A DNA stretch of 64,000 nucleotides, from positions 1,550,001 to 1,614,000 of the forward strand of contig NZ_CP053381.1 in NCBI RefSeq assembly GCF_017868775.1, written 5' to 3'. The translations under genes and the position numbers were made by a program. This document shows, one piece after another, positions 9,345-16,678 of this stretch. The first letter of the stretch is position 1, and the number at the start of each line of letters is the position of its first letter. The stretch comes from Billgrantia sulfidoxydans. GTDB lineage: Bacteria; Pseudomonadota; Gammaproteobacteria; Pseudomonadales; Halomonadaceae. Under the pieces are notes generated by a model that saw only the letters and a program-made list of their open reading frames with translations, did not search any database and was not told where the DNA came from.

Positions 9345-9373
9345 TTGGCTCGCTCGTTATCATTATGTGTCGG

Positions 9374-9387
9374 TGAACGGTTGTTCA
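9374..9387. promoter_or_regulatory. Operator-like palindrome TGAAC-GGTT-GTTCA before the aminotransferase operon
   Basis: Perfect 5-base arms around a 4-base centre, 30 bases upstream of the aminotransferase start. The first 12 bases, TGAACGGTTGTT, recur exactly at 22090-22101 in front of fadD. It could be an operator shared by the two transcription units; the binding protein is unknown. Confidence 0.4.
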
Positions 9388-9414
9388 GCAGTCTATGTAG
9401 CGAAAGCCAAGTAT

Positions 9415-9439
9415 TTCAATATATGATCTTTTTATTGAA
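9415..9439. promoter_or_regulatory. LysR-type operator in the divergent promoter region
   Basis: TTCAATA (9415-9421) and TATTGAA (9433-9439) form perfect 7-base arms separated by 11 bases. LysR-family activators typically bind dyads of this spacing (T-N11-A) in the gap between their own gene and the divergent target. The site ends 17 bases before the lysR start codon, consistent with autorepression. Confidence 0.55.
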
Positions 9440-9456
9440 TTCGATGAGTTTTGGTC

Positions 9457-10401
9457 ATGGCGGATGTCAATATCCACTCGCTCAAGGCGCTGGCGATCTT
9501 CAAGACCCTGTTCGAGGCGGGTACCGCCTCCCAGGCGGCGCGCACTCTGGGCATCACTCAGTCGGGGGTGAGCCGCTCGCTGGCCCAGCTCGAGGAGAAT
9601 CTGGGCATCCAGCTGTTCCTGCGCGAGAAGAACCGCCTGGTGGCGACGCCCGAGGCACGCGAACTCTACGATGAGATCCTGCGCCTGATGGGCAACATCG
9701 AGGAGCTGCGCCACAGCGTGCTGGCGCTCAAGGAGTTCGGTACCTCGCGGCTGCGCATCGCCGCAGTCCCCGGGCTGTCGTTCGGCTTCGTGCCGCGGCT
9801 GGTGGCGGCGCTGCTGGCGGAGAACCGGCAGTTCAGCGTCAGCCTCGACATGATGTCGAGCCACGAGGTGCAACTGGCAGTGGAGTCGAGTCACGCTGAC
9901 ATTGGCTTCGTCACCCTGCCGATCACATCGCGGGTGCTGCGGGTGGAGCCTTGGTTCACCACCGAGGCGCTGTGCCTGATGCCACGGGAACATCCCTTGG
10001 CGGCTCGCGAGCGCGTCGACGTGCAGGACCTGCGCGACCAGCATCTGGTGATCAGCAACCAGCCGAGCATCAGCACCAACCCGCTGCTGGAGCTGGCCAG
10101 CCAGCACCGCGTGCGGATCGCCGGCAAGACAGAGGCCAACATCGGCACCATCCCCGCTCTGGTGGCCAGCCATGTCGGCATCACGGTGATGAACCCGATC
10201 ACCGCCCAGGATCAGCTCGCTCCCCGAGACGACGTGGTGATGCGCCCCTTCTCGCCGGCCATGACCTTCAGCTTCGGCCTGATCTACCGTGACAACTGGA
10301 AACAGGCCAAGGTGCTCGACTTCCTGCGCCGGCGCGCCCGGGCGTTGCTCGGGACCTATCCGGCCATGGCGCTCGACGACGCGCTGAGCCGGGAGCCATA
10401 G
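9457..10401 (+). CDS. LysR-family transcriptional regulator
   Basis: DNA-binding regulator of 314 residues. The N-terminal winged helix-turn-helix reads TASQAARTLGITQSGVSRSLAQLEENLG-type sequence at about 24-50, followed by FLREKNRLVATPEA. The rest is the usual two-lobed effector domain (LRIAAVPGLSFGF onward). I used the ATG at 9457; a TTG two codons earlier is in frame but has no better ribosome site. It is divergent from the aminotransferase operon and is its likely activator, with a catabolic intermediate or the imported amino compound as inducer. Confidence 0.9.
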   Translation: MADVNIHSLKALAIFKTLFEAGTASQAARTLGITQSGVSRSLAQLEENLGIQLFLREKNRLVATPEARELYDEILRLMGNIEELRHSVLALKEFGTSRLRIAAVPGLSFGFVPRLVAALLAENRQFSVSLDMMSSHEVQLAVESSHADIGFVTLPITSRVLRVEPWFTTEALCLMPREHPLAARERVDVQDLRDQHLVISNQPSISTNPLLELASQHRVRIAGKTEANIGTIPALVASHVGITVMNPITAQDQLAPRDDVVMRPFSPAMTFSFGLIYRDNWKQAKVLDFLRRRARALLGTYPAMALDDALSREP

Positions 10402-10446
10402 CCTGCCGGCCGCGGTGCAGGCAGGCGTACCGCGAAGGGGCGAACT

Positions 10447-10474
10447 TTGCGCCTTTGGCCACAGCCGGTAGAAT
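10447..10474 (+). promoter_or_regulatory. Possible dnaX promoter
   Basis: TAGAAT at 10469-10474 matches the -10 consensus at 5 of 6 positions. The only -35 candidate, TTGCGC at 10447-10452, is weak. It lies about 105 bases before dnaX. Confidence 0.3.
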
Positions 10475-10578
10475 GAGGACTTTCGCGTTCGGCGCGTCGA
10501 CCGGACTTTCGCCGGGGCGAAGCAGGCCCTGCTCCGACCGGCTGCCCGCCAGCCCCGCTGCAAGGAATTCGTGCTGCA

Positions 10579-12576
10579 ATGAGCTATCAGGTTCTGGCCC
10601 GCAAGTGGCGGCCGCGTACGTTCCATGAACTGGTCGGCCAGGAGCACGTCCAGCGTGCGCTGGTGAACGCCCTCGACCAAGGGCGTTTGCACCACGCCTA
10701 CCTGTTCACCGGCACGCGAGGCGTCGGCAAGACGACTCTGGCAAGAATACTCGCCAAGTGCCTCAACTGTACCGCCAAGGGGCACGGCGACGACGGGATC
10801 ACCTCCACGCCCTGCGGCCAGTGCGACAGCTGCCGAGCCATCGACGAAGGCCGCTTCGTCGATCTTCTCGAGGTCGACGCCGCCTCGCGCACCAAGGTGG
10901 AGGACACCCGCGAGCTGCTCGACAACGTGCAGTACGCCCCCACCCAGGGGCGCTACAAGGTGTACCTCATCGACGAGGTGCACATGCTCTCCACCAGCAG
11001 CTTCAATGCCTTGCTCAAGACGCTGGAAGAGCCGCCGCCCCACGTCAAGTTCCTGCTCGCCACCACCGACCCCCAGAAGCTGCCGGCCACGGTGCTGTCG
11101 CGCTGCCTGCAGTTCACGCTCAAGAACATGCCGCCGGAGCGCATCGTCGGCCACCTGGCCAAGGTGCTCGAAGCCGAGGGCATCGGTTTCGAAGAGAGCG
11201 CCCTGTGGCTGCTGGGCCGTGCCGCCGACGGCTCCATGCGCGATGCCATGAGCCTGACCGACCAGGCGATTGCCTTCGGCCAGGGGCAGGTCCGCCATGC
11301 CGATGTCGCCGCCATGCTCGGCACCCTGGACCACCGCCATGTGCTGGCGCTGGTCGAGGCCCTGGCCGACGTCGACGCCCCCCGGCTGCTGGCCGAGATT
11401 GGCCAACTGGCCGAGCAGGGGCCGGATTTCGCCGCGGTGCTCGACGACATGACCGCCGTGCTGCACCGCCTGGCCGTGGCGCAGATGGTGCCGGATGCAG
11501 TGGACAACGGCCACGGCGATCGCGAGACGGCGCTGGCCCTGGCCTCGCGCTTCACTGCCGAGGACGTGCAGCTCTACTACCAGATCGGCATCCAGGGGCG
11601 TGGCGACATGACCCACGCGCCCGACCTGCGCACGGCGCTGGAGATGACCCTGTTGCGCATGCTGGCCTTCCGCCCCCAGGGCGTGCCCCAGCCGGCGAAG
11701 ACACCGCTGCCGCTGCGTGGCGCGGGCAGTGGCGGCACGCCCGCCGCACCCGCGGGCGGGGAGGGCGAGCCGCCGGCCGAGGCCCGCGGGGAGGGGGGGA
11801 CGCCCACCGCCGCGTCGCGTCAGCCCGAGCCGACGTCGGCGCCGAGCCCCCCGCTGGCGGACGCCGAGGCCGAGCGGGCGCCCGAACCGCCGCCGCCCTG
11901 GGAGGAGCCCGCCCTGCCGGTGCCGGACGAGCCCGTCGAGGCACCCGCCGCGCCCGCGCCGAGCGCCCCCGTCGTCTCCCGCGCGGCAACGCCTGTCGCG
12001 GAGCCGGACGCCAGGGAGCAGGCGTCTGCGCCCCCTCCCGCCGCCGCTCAGGACACGGTGTCACGCATGGAAGAGGGCGATACCGCCGTCCTCGAGGCGC
12101 CGAATCCCGGCCTCGCCCCCCCCGACCCGGTCGCCGCAACGCCGCCACCGTCGGCTGCCGCCCCCGGGGAGCGGTTCGACCATGACCGCTGGCTGCAGGA
12201 CTTCGAATCTCTCGGGCTGGGTGGGCTGACACGCAACCTCGCCGCCCACTGCGTGGTCGAAGCCGATGACGGCCGTCGGCTGACGCTGCGCCTGGACCCG
12301 TCGCAAGAGGCCATGAACGCCGAGATCCACGTGCGTCGCGTGCAGGAGGCGCTGGCGGGCATCGGCATTGCGCGGCAGCTCGTCATCGAGCCCGGGGCCT
12401 TGCCCACCCAGGTGGAAACGCCCCGGCAGCGCGCCGATCGGATCGCCGCCGAACGCCACGCCGAGGCCGTGGCGGCCCTGCAGCGCGACCCGCATGTCAG
12501 GCAGCTCCAGGACACTTTCGGTGCACGCCTGATCGAAACGACCGTCAAGCCGGCGGAAACGGCACCAAGGGCCTGA
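10579..12576 (+). CDS. dnaX: DNA polymerase III subunits tau/gamma
   Basis: Clamp-loader ATPase of the replicative polymerase, 665 residues. N-terminal AAA+ domain: [20 protein letters not shown] (Walker A near 45-52), a zinc module with Cys in CLNC, CGQCDSC, then [10 protein letters not shown] (Walker B) and the SRC box LSRCLQF. Residues about 370-535 form a long Pro/Ala/Glu-rich linker, followed by the tau C-terminal domain ([14 protein letters not shown] onward) that contacts polymerase and DnaB. I see no A-rich slippery heptamer in the GC-rich linker, so a frameshifted short gamma form as in E. coli is not evident. It heads the dnaX-ybaB-recR cluster. Confidence 0.97.
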   Translation: MSYQVLARKWRPRTFHELVGQEHVQRALVNALDQGRLHHAYLFTGTRGVGKTTLARILAKCLNCTAKGHGDDGITSTPCGQCDSCRAIDEGRFVDLLEVDAASRTKVEDTRELLDNVQYAPTQGRYKVYLIDEVHMLSTSSFNALLKTLEEPPPHVKFLLATTDPQKLPATVLSRCLQFTLKNMPPERIVGHLAKVLEAEGIGFEESALWLLGRAADGSMRDAMSLTDQAIAFGQGQVRHADVAAMLGTLDHRHVLALVEALADVDAPRLLAEIGQLAEQGPDFAAVLDDMTAVLHRLAVAQMVPDAVDNGHGDRETALALASRFTAEDVQLYYQIGIQGRGDMTHAPDLRTALEMTLLRMLAFRPQGVPQPAKTPLPLRGAGSGGTPAAPAGGEGEPPAEARGEGGTPTAASRQPEPTSAPSPPLADAEAERAPEPPPPWEEPALPVPDEPVEAPAAPAPSAPVVSRAATPVAEPDAREQASAPPPAAAQDTVSRMEEGDTAVLEAPNPGLAPPDPVAATPPPSAAAPGERFDHDRWLQDFESLGLGGLTRNLAAHCVVEADDGRRLTLRLDPSQEAMNAEIHVRRVQEALAGIGIARQLVIEPGALPTQVETPRQRADRIAAERHAEAVAALQRDPHVRQLQDTFGARLIETTVKPAETAPRA

Positions 12577-12613
12577 CACCCGCGGTTTCATTTGCCAATC
12601 GAGAGGAACGATC

Positions 12614-12940
12614 ATGATGAAAGGTGGAATGGGCAACCTGATGAAGCAGGCCCAGGAGATGCAGCAGAAGATGCAGCGTGTCCAGGAGGAGATCGCCAAG
12701 GCCGAGGTGACCGGCGAGGCCGGCGCCGGCATGGTCAAGGTCACCATGAACGGCCGCCACGACGTGAGCAAGGTCGACATCGACCCCAGCGTCATGGAGG
12801 AGGACAAGGAGCTGCTCGAGGACCTGCTGGCCGCGGCGGTCAACGATGCCGTGCGCAAGGTCGAGACGACCTCGCGCACCAAGATGGAAGAGGCCACGGC
12901 AGGGCTGAACCTGCCACCGGGTTTCAAGATGCCCTTCTGA
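12614..12940 (+). CDS. ybaB: YbaB/EbfC nucleoid-associated protein
   Basis: Small homodimeric DNA-binding protein of 108 residues. The N-terminus is a helix rich in Met and Gln ([17 protein letters not shown]), and the C-terminus reads [12 protein letters not shown], the family's signature ending. It lies between dnaX and recR, the standard bacterial order, and its stop codon overlaps the recR start (TGATG). A GAGAGGAA ribosome site precedes the ATG at 12614; an ATG one codon later is an equal alternative. Confidence 0.96.
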   Translation: MMKGGMGNLMKQAQEMQQKMQRVQEEIAKAEVTGEAGAGMVKVTMNGRHDVSKVDIDPSVMEEDKELLEDLLAAAVNDAVRKVETTSRTKMEEATAGLNLPPGFKMPF

Positions 12941-13545
12941 TGAGTTTTTCCCCTCTTGTCGAGAGATTGATGGAGTCGCTGCGGGTGCTGCCGGGCGTGG
13001 GGCCCAAGACCGCGCAGCGCATGGCGATGCATCTGCTCGAGCGCGACCGCGACGGTGGGCGCCGCCTGGCCGACGTGCTCGCGCAGGCTCTCGAGCAGGT
13101 GGGTTATTGCCGGCGTTGCCGCACCCTCACCGAGGAGGAGGTCTGCGGCCTGTGTACCAGCGCCAGGCGCGACGATGCCCTGCTGTGCGTGGTAGAGTCG
13201 CCGGCCGACCAGTTGGCCATCGAGGAGGCGGGAGGCTACCGCGGGCGTTATTTCGTCCTTCACGGCCATCTTTCGCCACTGGATGGCATCGGCCCCGAGG
13301 ACATCGGTCTCGACCGGCTCGAGGCGCGTATCGCCGAAGGTGGCGTCAGCGAGGTGATCCTGGCCACCAACCCCACCGTGGAGGGCGAAGCCACGGCGCA
13401 CTACATCGCCACCCAGCTCATGCCTCACGGCGTCACGCTCTCGCGGCTGGCCTATGGGGTGCCCATGGGGGGCGAGCTCGAGTATGTCGACGGCGGCACC
13501 CTCAGCCGTGCCTTCAACGGGCGCCTGCCGTTTCGCGGCGATTGA
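12940..13545 (+). CDS. recR: Recombination mediator RecR
   Basis: Works with RecF and RecO to load RecA on gapped DNA. 201 residues. It has the N-terminal helix-hairpin-helix ([18 protein letters not shown]), a four-Cys zinc finger (YCRRC and VCGLC, about residues 57-72), and a Toprim domain beginning [15 protein letters not shown]. The start at 12940 overlaps ybaB by one base; a longer frame from 12592 runs through ybaB out of its frame and is not used. Confidence 0.97.
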   Translation: MSFSPLVERLMESLRVLPGVGPKTAQRMAMHLLERDRDGGRRLADVLAQALEQVGYCRRCRTLTEEEVCGLCTSARRDDALLCVVESPADQLAIEEAGGYRGRYFVLHGHLSPLDGIGPEDIGLDRLEARIAEGGVSEVILATNPTVEGEATAHYIATQLMPHGVTLSRLAYGVPMGGELEYVDGGTLSRAFNGRLPFRGD

Positions 13546-13581
13546 CGCCGTTACCCTGACTTCACCCAGCTGGACGAACGC

Positions 13582-14712
13582 ATGACCCTGACCCCCGAGA
13601 TACGCTGGATCGATACGCCCGAGGCGCTGGATGCCGCCTGCGCCGAGGTGGCTCAGGCCGAGGTGATCGCGCTGGACACCGAGTTCTTCCGCGAGAAGAC
13701 CTTCCATCCGGTGCCGGCCCTGATCCAGTTCTCCGCTGGTGGCCCGGCCTGGCTGGTCGACCCGCTGGCGGTCGGCTGCACCGATGCCTTTCGCCGGCTG
13801 CTGGGCGAGGGGCCGCTGAAGCTGCTGCATGCCAGCAGCGAGGATCTCGAGGTGCTGGCGCACTGGGCAGGCGTGACGGTGGCCCCGCTGGTGGATACCC
13901 AGGTGGCCCAGGCCCTGCTGGGGGAGGATCCCGCCATGGGCTACCAGCGCCTGGTACAGCACTGGACCGGTGAGACGCTGCCCAAGGACGAGACCCGTTC
14001 CGACTGGCTGCAGCGTCCGCTGAGCGAGGCCCAATGCCTCTACGCGGCTCTCGACGTGGTGTTCCTGCTCAGGGTCTGGGAGCACCAGCGCGATGCGCTG
14101 GAACGGCAGGGGCGGCGCGAATGGCTGGAGGCCGACTGCCGCGAGCTGCTGGCCCAGGCACTGCGCAGCGACGAGGCGGACGGGCAGTGGTACCGCCGCC
14201 ACCGCCAGCTGTGGCGGCTCTCGCCCCGGCAGGTCGAAGCCTACCGGCTGCTGACCACCTGGCGCGAGGGCGAAGCCCGGCGACGCAACCTGCCACGGGG
14301 CTGGTTGTTCAACGACCGGGTGCTCTACGGCATTGCCGAGCGCATGCCCGAGAATCGCCATCAGCTCGCCGGGATCGACGACATCAAGCCGAGCCAGATC
14401 AAGCGCGATGGCGACACCCTGCTGGCACTGGTGAAGCAGGCGCGACAGTGCGAGGCCGAGGCGTTGCCGCCGGCGCAGCCGTCACCGCTGGGAGCGGAGT
14501 ACAAGCGTCGCATGAAGGCACTCAAGCGCGTCGTGAACGAACGTGCCGAGAGGCTGGGGGTGGCGCCGGAGGTGCTGATGCGCCGGCGTGACCTCGAAGC
14601 CCTGATTGCGGCCGACCTGGCCGCCGAACCGCTACCCCTTCCCGGCGGCTGGCGTGGCGACTGCCTCTCGGCTCCCCTGGTACAGGCACTGGACGAGGTG
14701 AAAGCCGAATGA
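13582..14712 (+). CDS. rnd: Ribonuclease D
   Basis: 3'-5' exoribonuclease that trims tRNA and other small RNA precursors. 376 residues. DEDDy exonuclease motifs are present: LDTEFFREKTF (Exo I), a central Asp (DTQVAQALLG) and YAALDVVFLLRVW (Exo III with Tyr). HRDC-type helical domains follow (about 215-370). It begins 37 bases after recR, and its stop overlaps the ycgL start by four bases (ATGA), so translation is coupled. Confidence 0.95.
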   Translation: MTLTPEIRWIDTPEALDAACAEVAQAEVIALDTEFFREKTFHPVPALIQFSAGGPAWLVDPLAVGCTDAFRRLLGEGPLKLLHASSEDLEVLAHWAGVTVAPLVDTQVAQALLGEDPAMGYQRLVQHWTGETLPKDETRSDWLQRPLSEAQCLYAALDVVFLLRVWEHQRDALERQGRREWLEADCRELLAQALRSDEADGQWYRRHRQLWRLSPRQVEAYRLLTTWREGEARRRNLPRGWLFNDRVLYGIAERMPENRHQLAGIDDIKPSQIKRDGDTLLALVKQARQCEAEALPPAQPSPLGAEYKRRMKALKRVVNERAERLGVAPEVLMRRRDLEALIAADLAAEPLPLPGGWRGDCLSAPLVQALDEVKAE

Positions 14713-15020
14713 CGGACGACCGTATGCAAGGCGACAAGCTGCTGTGCGAGATCTACAAGAGTTCGCGCAAGGAAGAGATGTATCTCTACGTGGACAAGCG
14801 CCGCGGCCTGGCCGAGGTGCCCGAAGCGCTGCTCGAACGCTTCGGCAAGCCGGTCCCGGCCATGACCCTGGTCCTGACGCCGGAGAAGACGCTGGCGCGA
14901 GCCAAGGCGAGCGACATCATGGCGGGGATTCGCGACAAGGGGTACTACCTCCAGCTGCCGCCGGCCAAGGAGGCGTACCTGTTGGACCTCTACCGGACCC
15001 CCACCGAGGCACGCTACTGA
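14709..15020 (+). CDS. ycgL: YcgL domain protein
   Basis: Small cytoplasmic protein of 103 residues in the YcgL family, function not established. The family's N-terminus is clear (LCEIYKSSRKEEMYLYVDK), as is the central VPEALLERFGKP. Linkage with rnd and ycgN matches many gammaproteobacteria and suggests a link to RNA processing, but that is association only. Confidence 0.93.
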   Translation: MTDDRMQGDKLLCEIYKSSRKEEMYLYVDKRRGLAEVPEALLERFGKPVPAMTLVLTPEKTLARAKASDIMAGIRDKGYYLQLPPAKEAYLLDLYRTPTEARY

Positions 15021-15022
15021 TC

Positions 15023-15472
15023 ATGCGTGAGCGTTTCTGGGAGCGCTTCGATCTCGAGGAGCTCACCGCCGAGGAGTGGGAAGCGCTGTGCGATGGTTGT
15101 GGCCAGTGCTGCCTGCTCAAGTTCCAGGATGATGACAGCGGCGATCTCGCCGTGCTCGGCGTGGCCTGCGAGCTGCTGGATATCCACAGCTGTCGCTGCA
15201 GCGACTACCCCAACCGCCAGGCGCGGGTGCCCGACTGCGCCCGGCTCACGCCACAGCGTGTCGACGAATTCCGCTGGCTGCCTAAGTCCTGCGCCTACCG
15301 CCGCATTGCGGAAGGGCGTCGGCTCGCCGGTTGGCACCCGCTGATCTGCGGCGACCCCGAGCGGGTGCATCGCAAGGGGATCAGCGTGCGCAGTTTCGCC
15401 ATTTCCCAGCGGGACGTTCCCGAGGACGCGCTGGAAGACCACATCATCGCCATACTGCCGATTGACGGCTGA
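15023..15472 (+). CDS. ycgN: YcgN family (UPF0260) cysteine-cluster protein
   Basis: 149-residue protein with the family's Cys pattern: CDGCGQCCLLKF near residues 25-36, then HSCRCSDYPNRQARVPDC, a probable metal-binding site. Function is unknown; YkgJ-like zinc/iron cluster proteins are related. I placed the start at the ATG at 15023, two bases after the ycgL stop; an earlier in-frame start would overlap ycgL almost entirely. Last gene of the rnd-ycgL-ycgN unit. Confidence 0.93.
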   Translation: MRERFWERFDLEELTAEEWEALCDGCGQCCLLKFQDDDSGDLAVLGVACELLDIHSCRCSDYPNRQARVPDCARLTPQRVDEFRWLPKSCAYRRIAEGRRLAGWHPLICGDPERVHRKGISVRSFAISQRDVPEDALEDHIIAILPIDG

Positions 15473-15694
15473 TCCCTCCAGGATTCGAGGTGCCTGGTAC
15501 TTTTCGAGCCTGCGCCTCACCCATCGCCTTTCGCTTTCTCATCAGTCGCCTGCTACGGCATTTTCACGCGAGTGGCTTATAGCCATTTCTCCCGTTCGCC
15601 ATGATGCTGAGTGTTGCCATCTGTAATTTTATGTTTCTTTCAGAGGGCAATGCGAATGGCCCGGCTGCCTGGGCAAGGTTGATGGGAGGGGAAC

Positions 15695-16627
15695 ATGAGA
15701 CGGATATGGATGACGACGGCAGGCCTGGCGCTTGGCGTCATGACGACGAACGTCCTGGCACAGGCGCCGCTCTGGAGCGAGCCGCTCAGCGACGAGACCA
15801 TGGCCGAGCGCTGGCATGCGCTCTTCAATGAAGGCGTCGTGCTGAGCGATGAGGAGCTGCAAGAGCTGCTGAAGTGGCTGCCGCCGCCGGGAGCCGGGGG
15901 GCTGGGGGCGGGGCTGGACGGCTCCGTGGGCGGCGAGGGTGGCCTGGTGAGCACGCGCACCTCGCCACCCAGCAATAACGGCAGTGGTGGCAGCGGCGGC
16001 GACAACGGCGGCGGCGACAACGATGGCGGCGACAACGACGGCGGCGACAACGACGACGGCGACAACGACGACGGCGACAACGACGGCGGCGACAATGACG
16101 ACGGCGACAATGACGACGGCGACAATGACGACGGCGACAACGACGGCGGGGACAACGACGGCGGCGACAACGGCGACGGCGACAACGGCGGCGGCGACAA
16201 TGACGACGGCGACAACGACGGCGGGGACAACGACGGCGGCGACAACGGCGGCGGCGACAACGGCGGCGGGGACAATGGCGGCGGCGATGATATCGGCGGC
16301 GGCTCCGGCGGGACGGGAAACGGCGGAGGTGAAGGCGGCGGCGGTGGTTCCGGTGGCGGTGACGGCGGCGGCTCCGGTGGCGGTGACGGTGGCGGCTCCG
16401 GTGGCGGTGACGGTGGCGGCTCCGGTGGCGGTGACGGCTCCGGTGGCGGGGATAGCGGCGGCTCCGGTGGCGGTGACAGCGGCGGCTCCGGTGGCGGGGA
16501 TAGCGGCGGTTCCGGTGGCGGTGACAGCGGCGGTTCCGGCGGCGGGGATAGCGGCGGTTCCGGTGGCGGTGACAGCGGCGGTTCGGGTGGCGGCAGCGGC
16601 GGGGGTGCCGGGGGTGGCGGCGCCTGA
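15695..16627 (+). CDS. Secreted Gly/Asp/Asn/Ser repeat protein
   Basis: 310 residues, family not recognised. Residues 1-22 are a signal peptide (cleavage near VLAQA). Residues about 23-66 are an ordinary segment with helix LSDEELQELLKWLP. From residue 103 the chain is pure repeat: 20 five-residue units D-N-x-x-G, then eight-residue units S-G-G-G-D-[GS]-G-G, ending SGGGAGGGGA. There is no globular C-terminal domain, LPxTG-like signal or membrane anchor. GGGAGGGG ribosome site precedes the ATG, and a strong terminator follows, so it is a monocistronic gene. The Asp/Asn-Gly pattern could bind calcium or act as a flexible cell-surface or extracellular polymer. It is not a canonical RTX nonapeptide. 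Function unknown. Confidence 0.75.
   Translation: MRRIWMTTAGLALGVMTTNVLAQAPLWSEPLSDETMAERWHALFNEGVVLSDEELQELLKWLPPPGAGGLGAGLDGSVGGEGGLVSTRTSPPSNNGSGGSGGDNGGGDNDGGDNDGGDNDDGDNDDGDNDGGDNDDGDNDDGDNDDGDNDGGDNDGGDNGDGDNGGGDNDDGDNDGGDNDGGDNGGGDNGGGDNGGGDDIGGGSGGTGNGGGEGGGGGSGGGDGGGSGGGDGGGSGGGDGGGSGGGDGSGGGDSGGSGGGDSGGSGGGDSGGSGGGDSGGSGGGDSGGSGGGDSGGSGGGSGGGAGGGGA
16001..16300 (+). repeat. Tandem 15-base repeats, 20 units, coding D-N-x-x-G
   Basis: Twenty in-frame 15-base units, roughly GACAACGACGGCGGC, differing mostly at codons 3 and 4 (Asp or Gly). Unit length is a multiple of three, so copy-number change would lengthen or shorten the protein without breaking the frame. Confidence 0.9.
16349..16582 (+). 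repeat. Tandem 24-base repeats coding S-G-G-G-D-[GS]-G-G
   Basis: Three units with Gly at position 6, one short unit of 18 bases, then six units with Ser at position 6. The near-identity of adjacent units suggests recent duplication. All changes keep the reading frame. Confidence 0.88.
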
Positions 16628-16644
16628 GCGTTCATCCCAACGTG

Positions 16645-16670
16645 AAGACCCGGCCTCGGCCGGGTCTTTT
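16645..16670 (+). terminator. Rho-independent terminator of the repeat-protein gene
   Basis: AAGACCCGGC and GCCGGGTCTT form the stem around CTCG, and the run TTTT closes at 16670. It lies 20 bases after the stop codon. Confidence 0.85.
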
Positions 16671-16678
16671 GCTTACGG

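Noticed and set aside
11690..12180. A programmed frameshift site in dnaX
   Set aside because: The linker is GC-rich and has no A-AAA-AAG-like heptamer that I can find.
16001..16582. A CRISPR array or RTX toxin repeats
   Set aside because: The units are contiguous with no unique spacers, and the protein lacks the GGxGxDxUx nonapeptide and any RTX secretion context.
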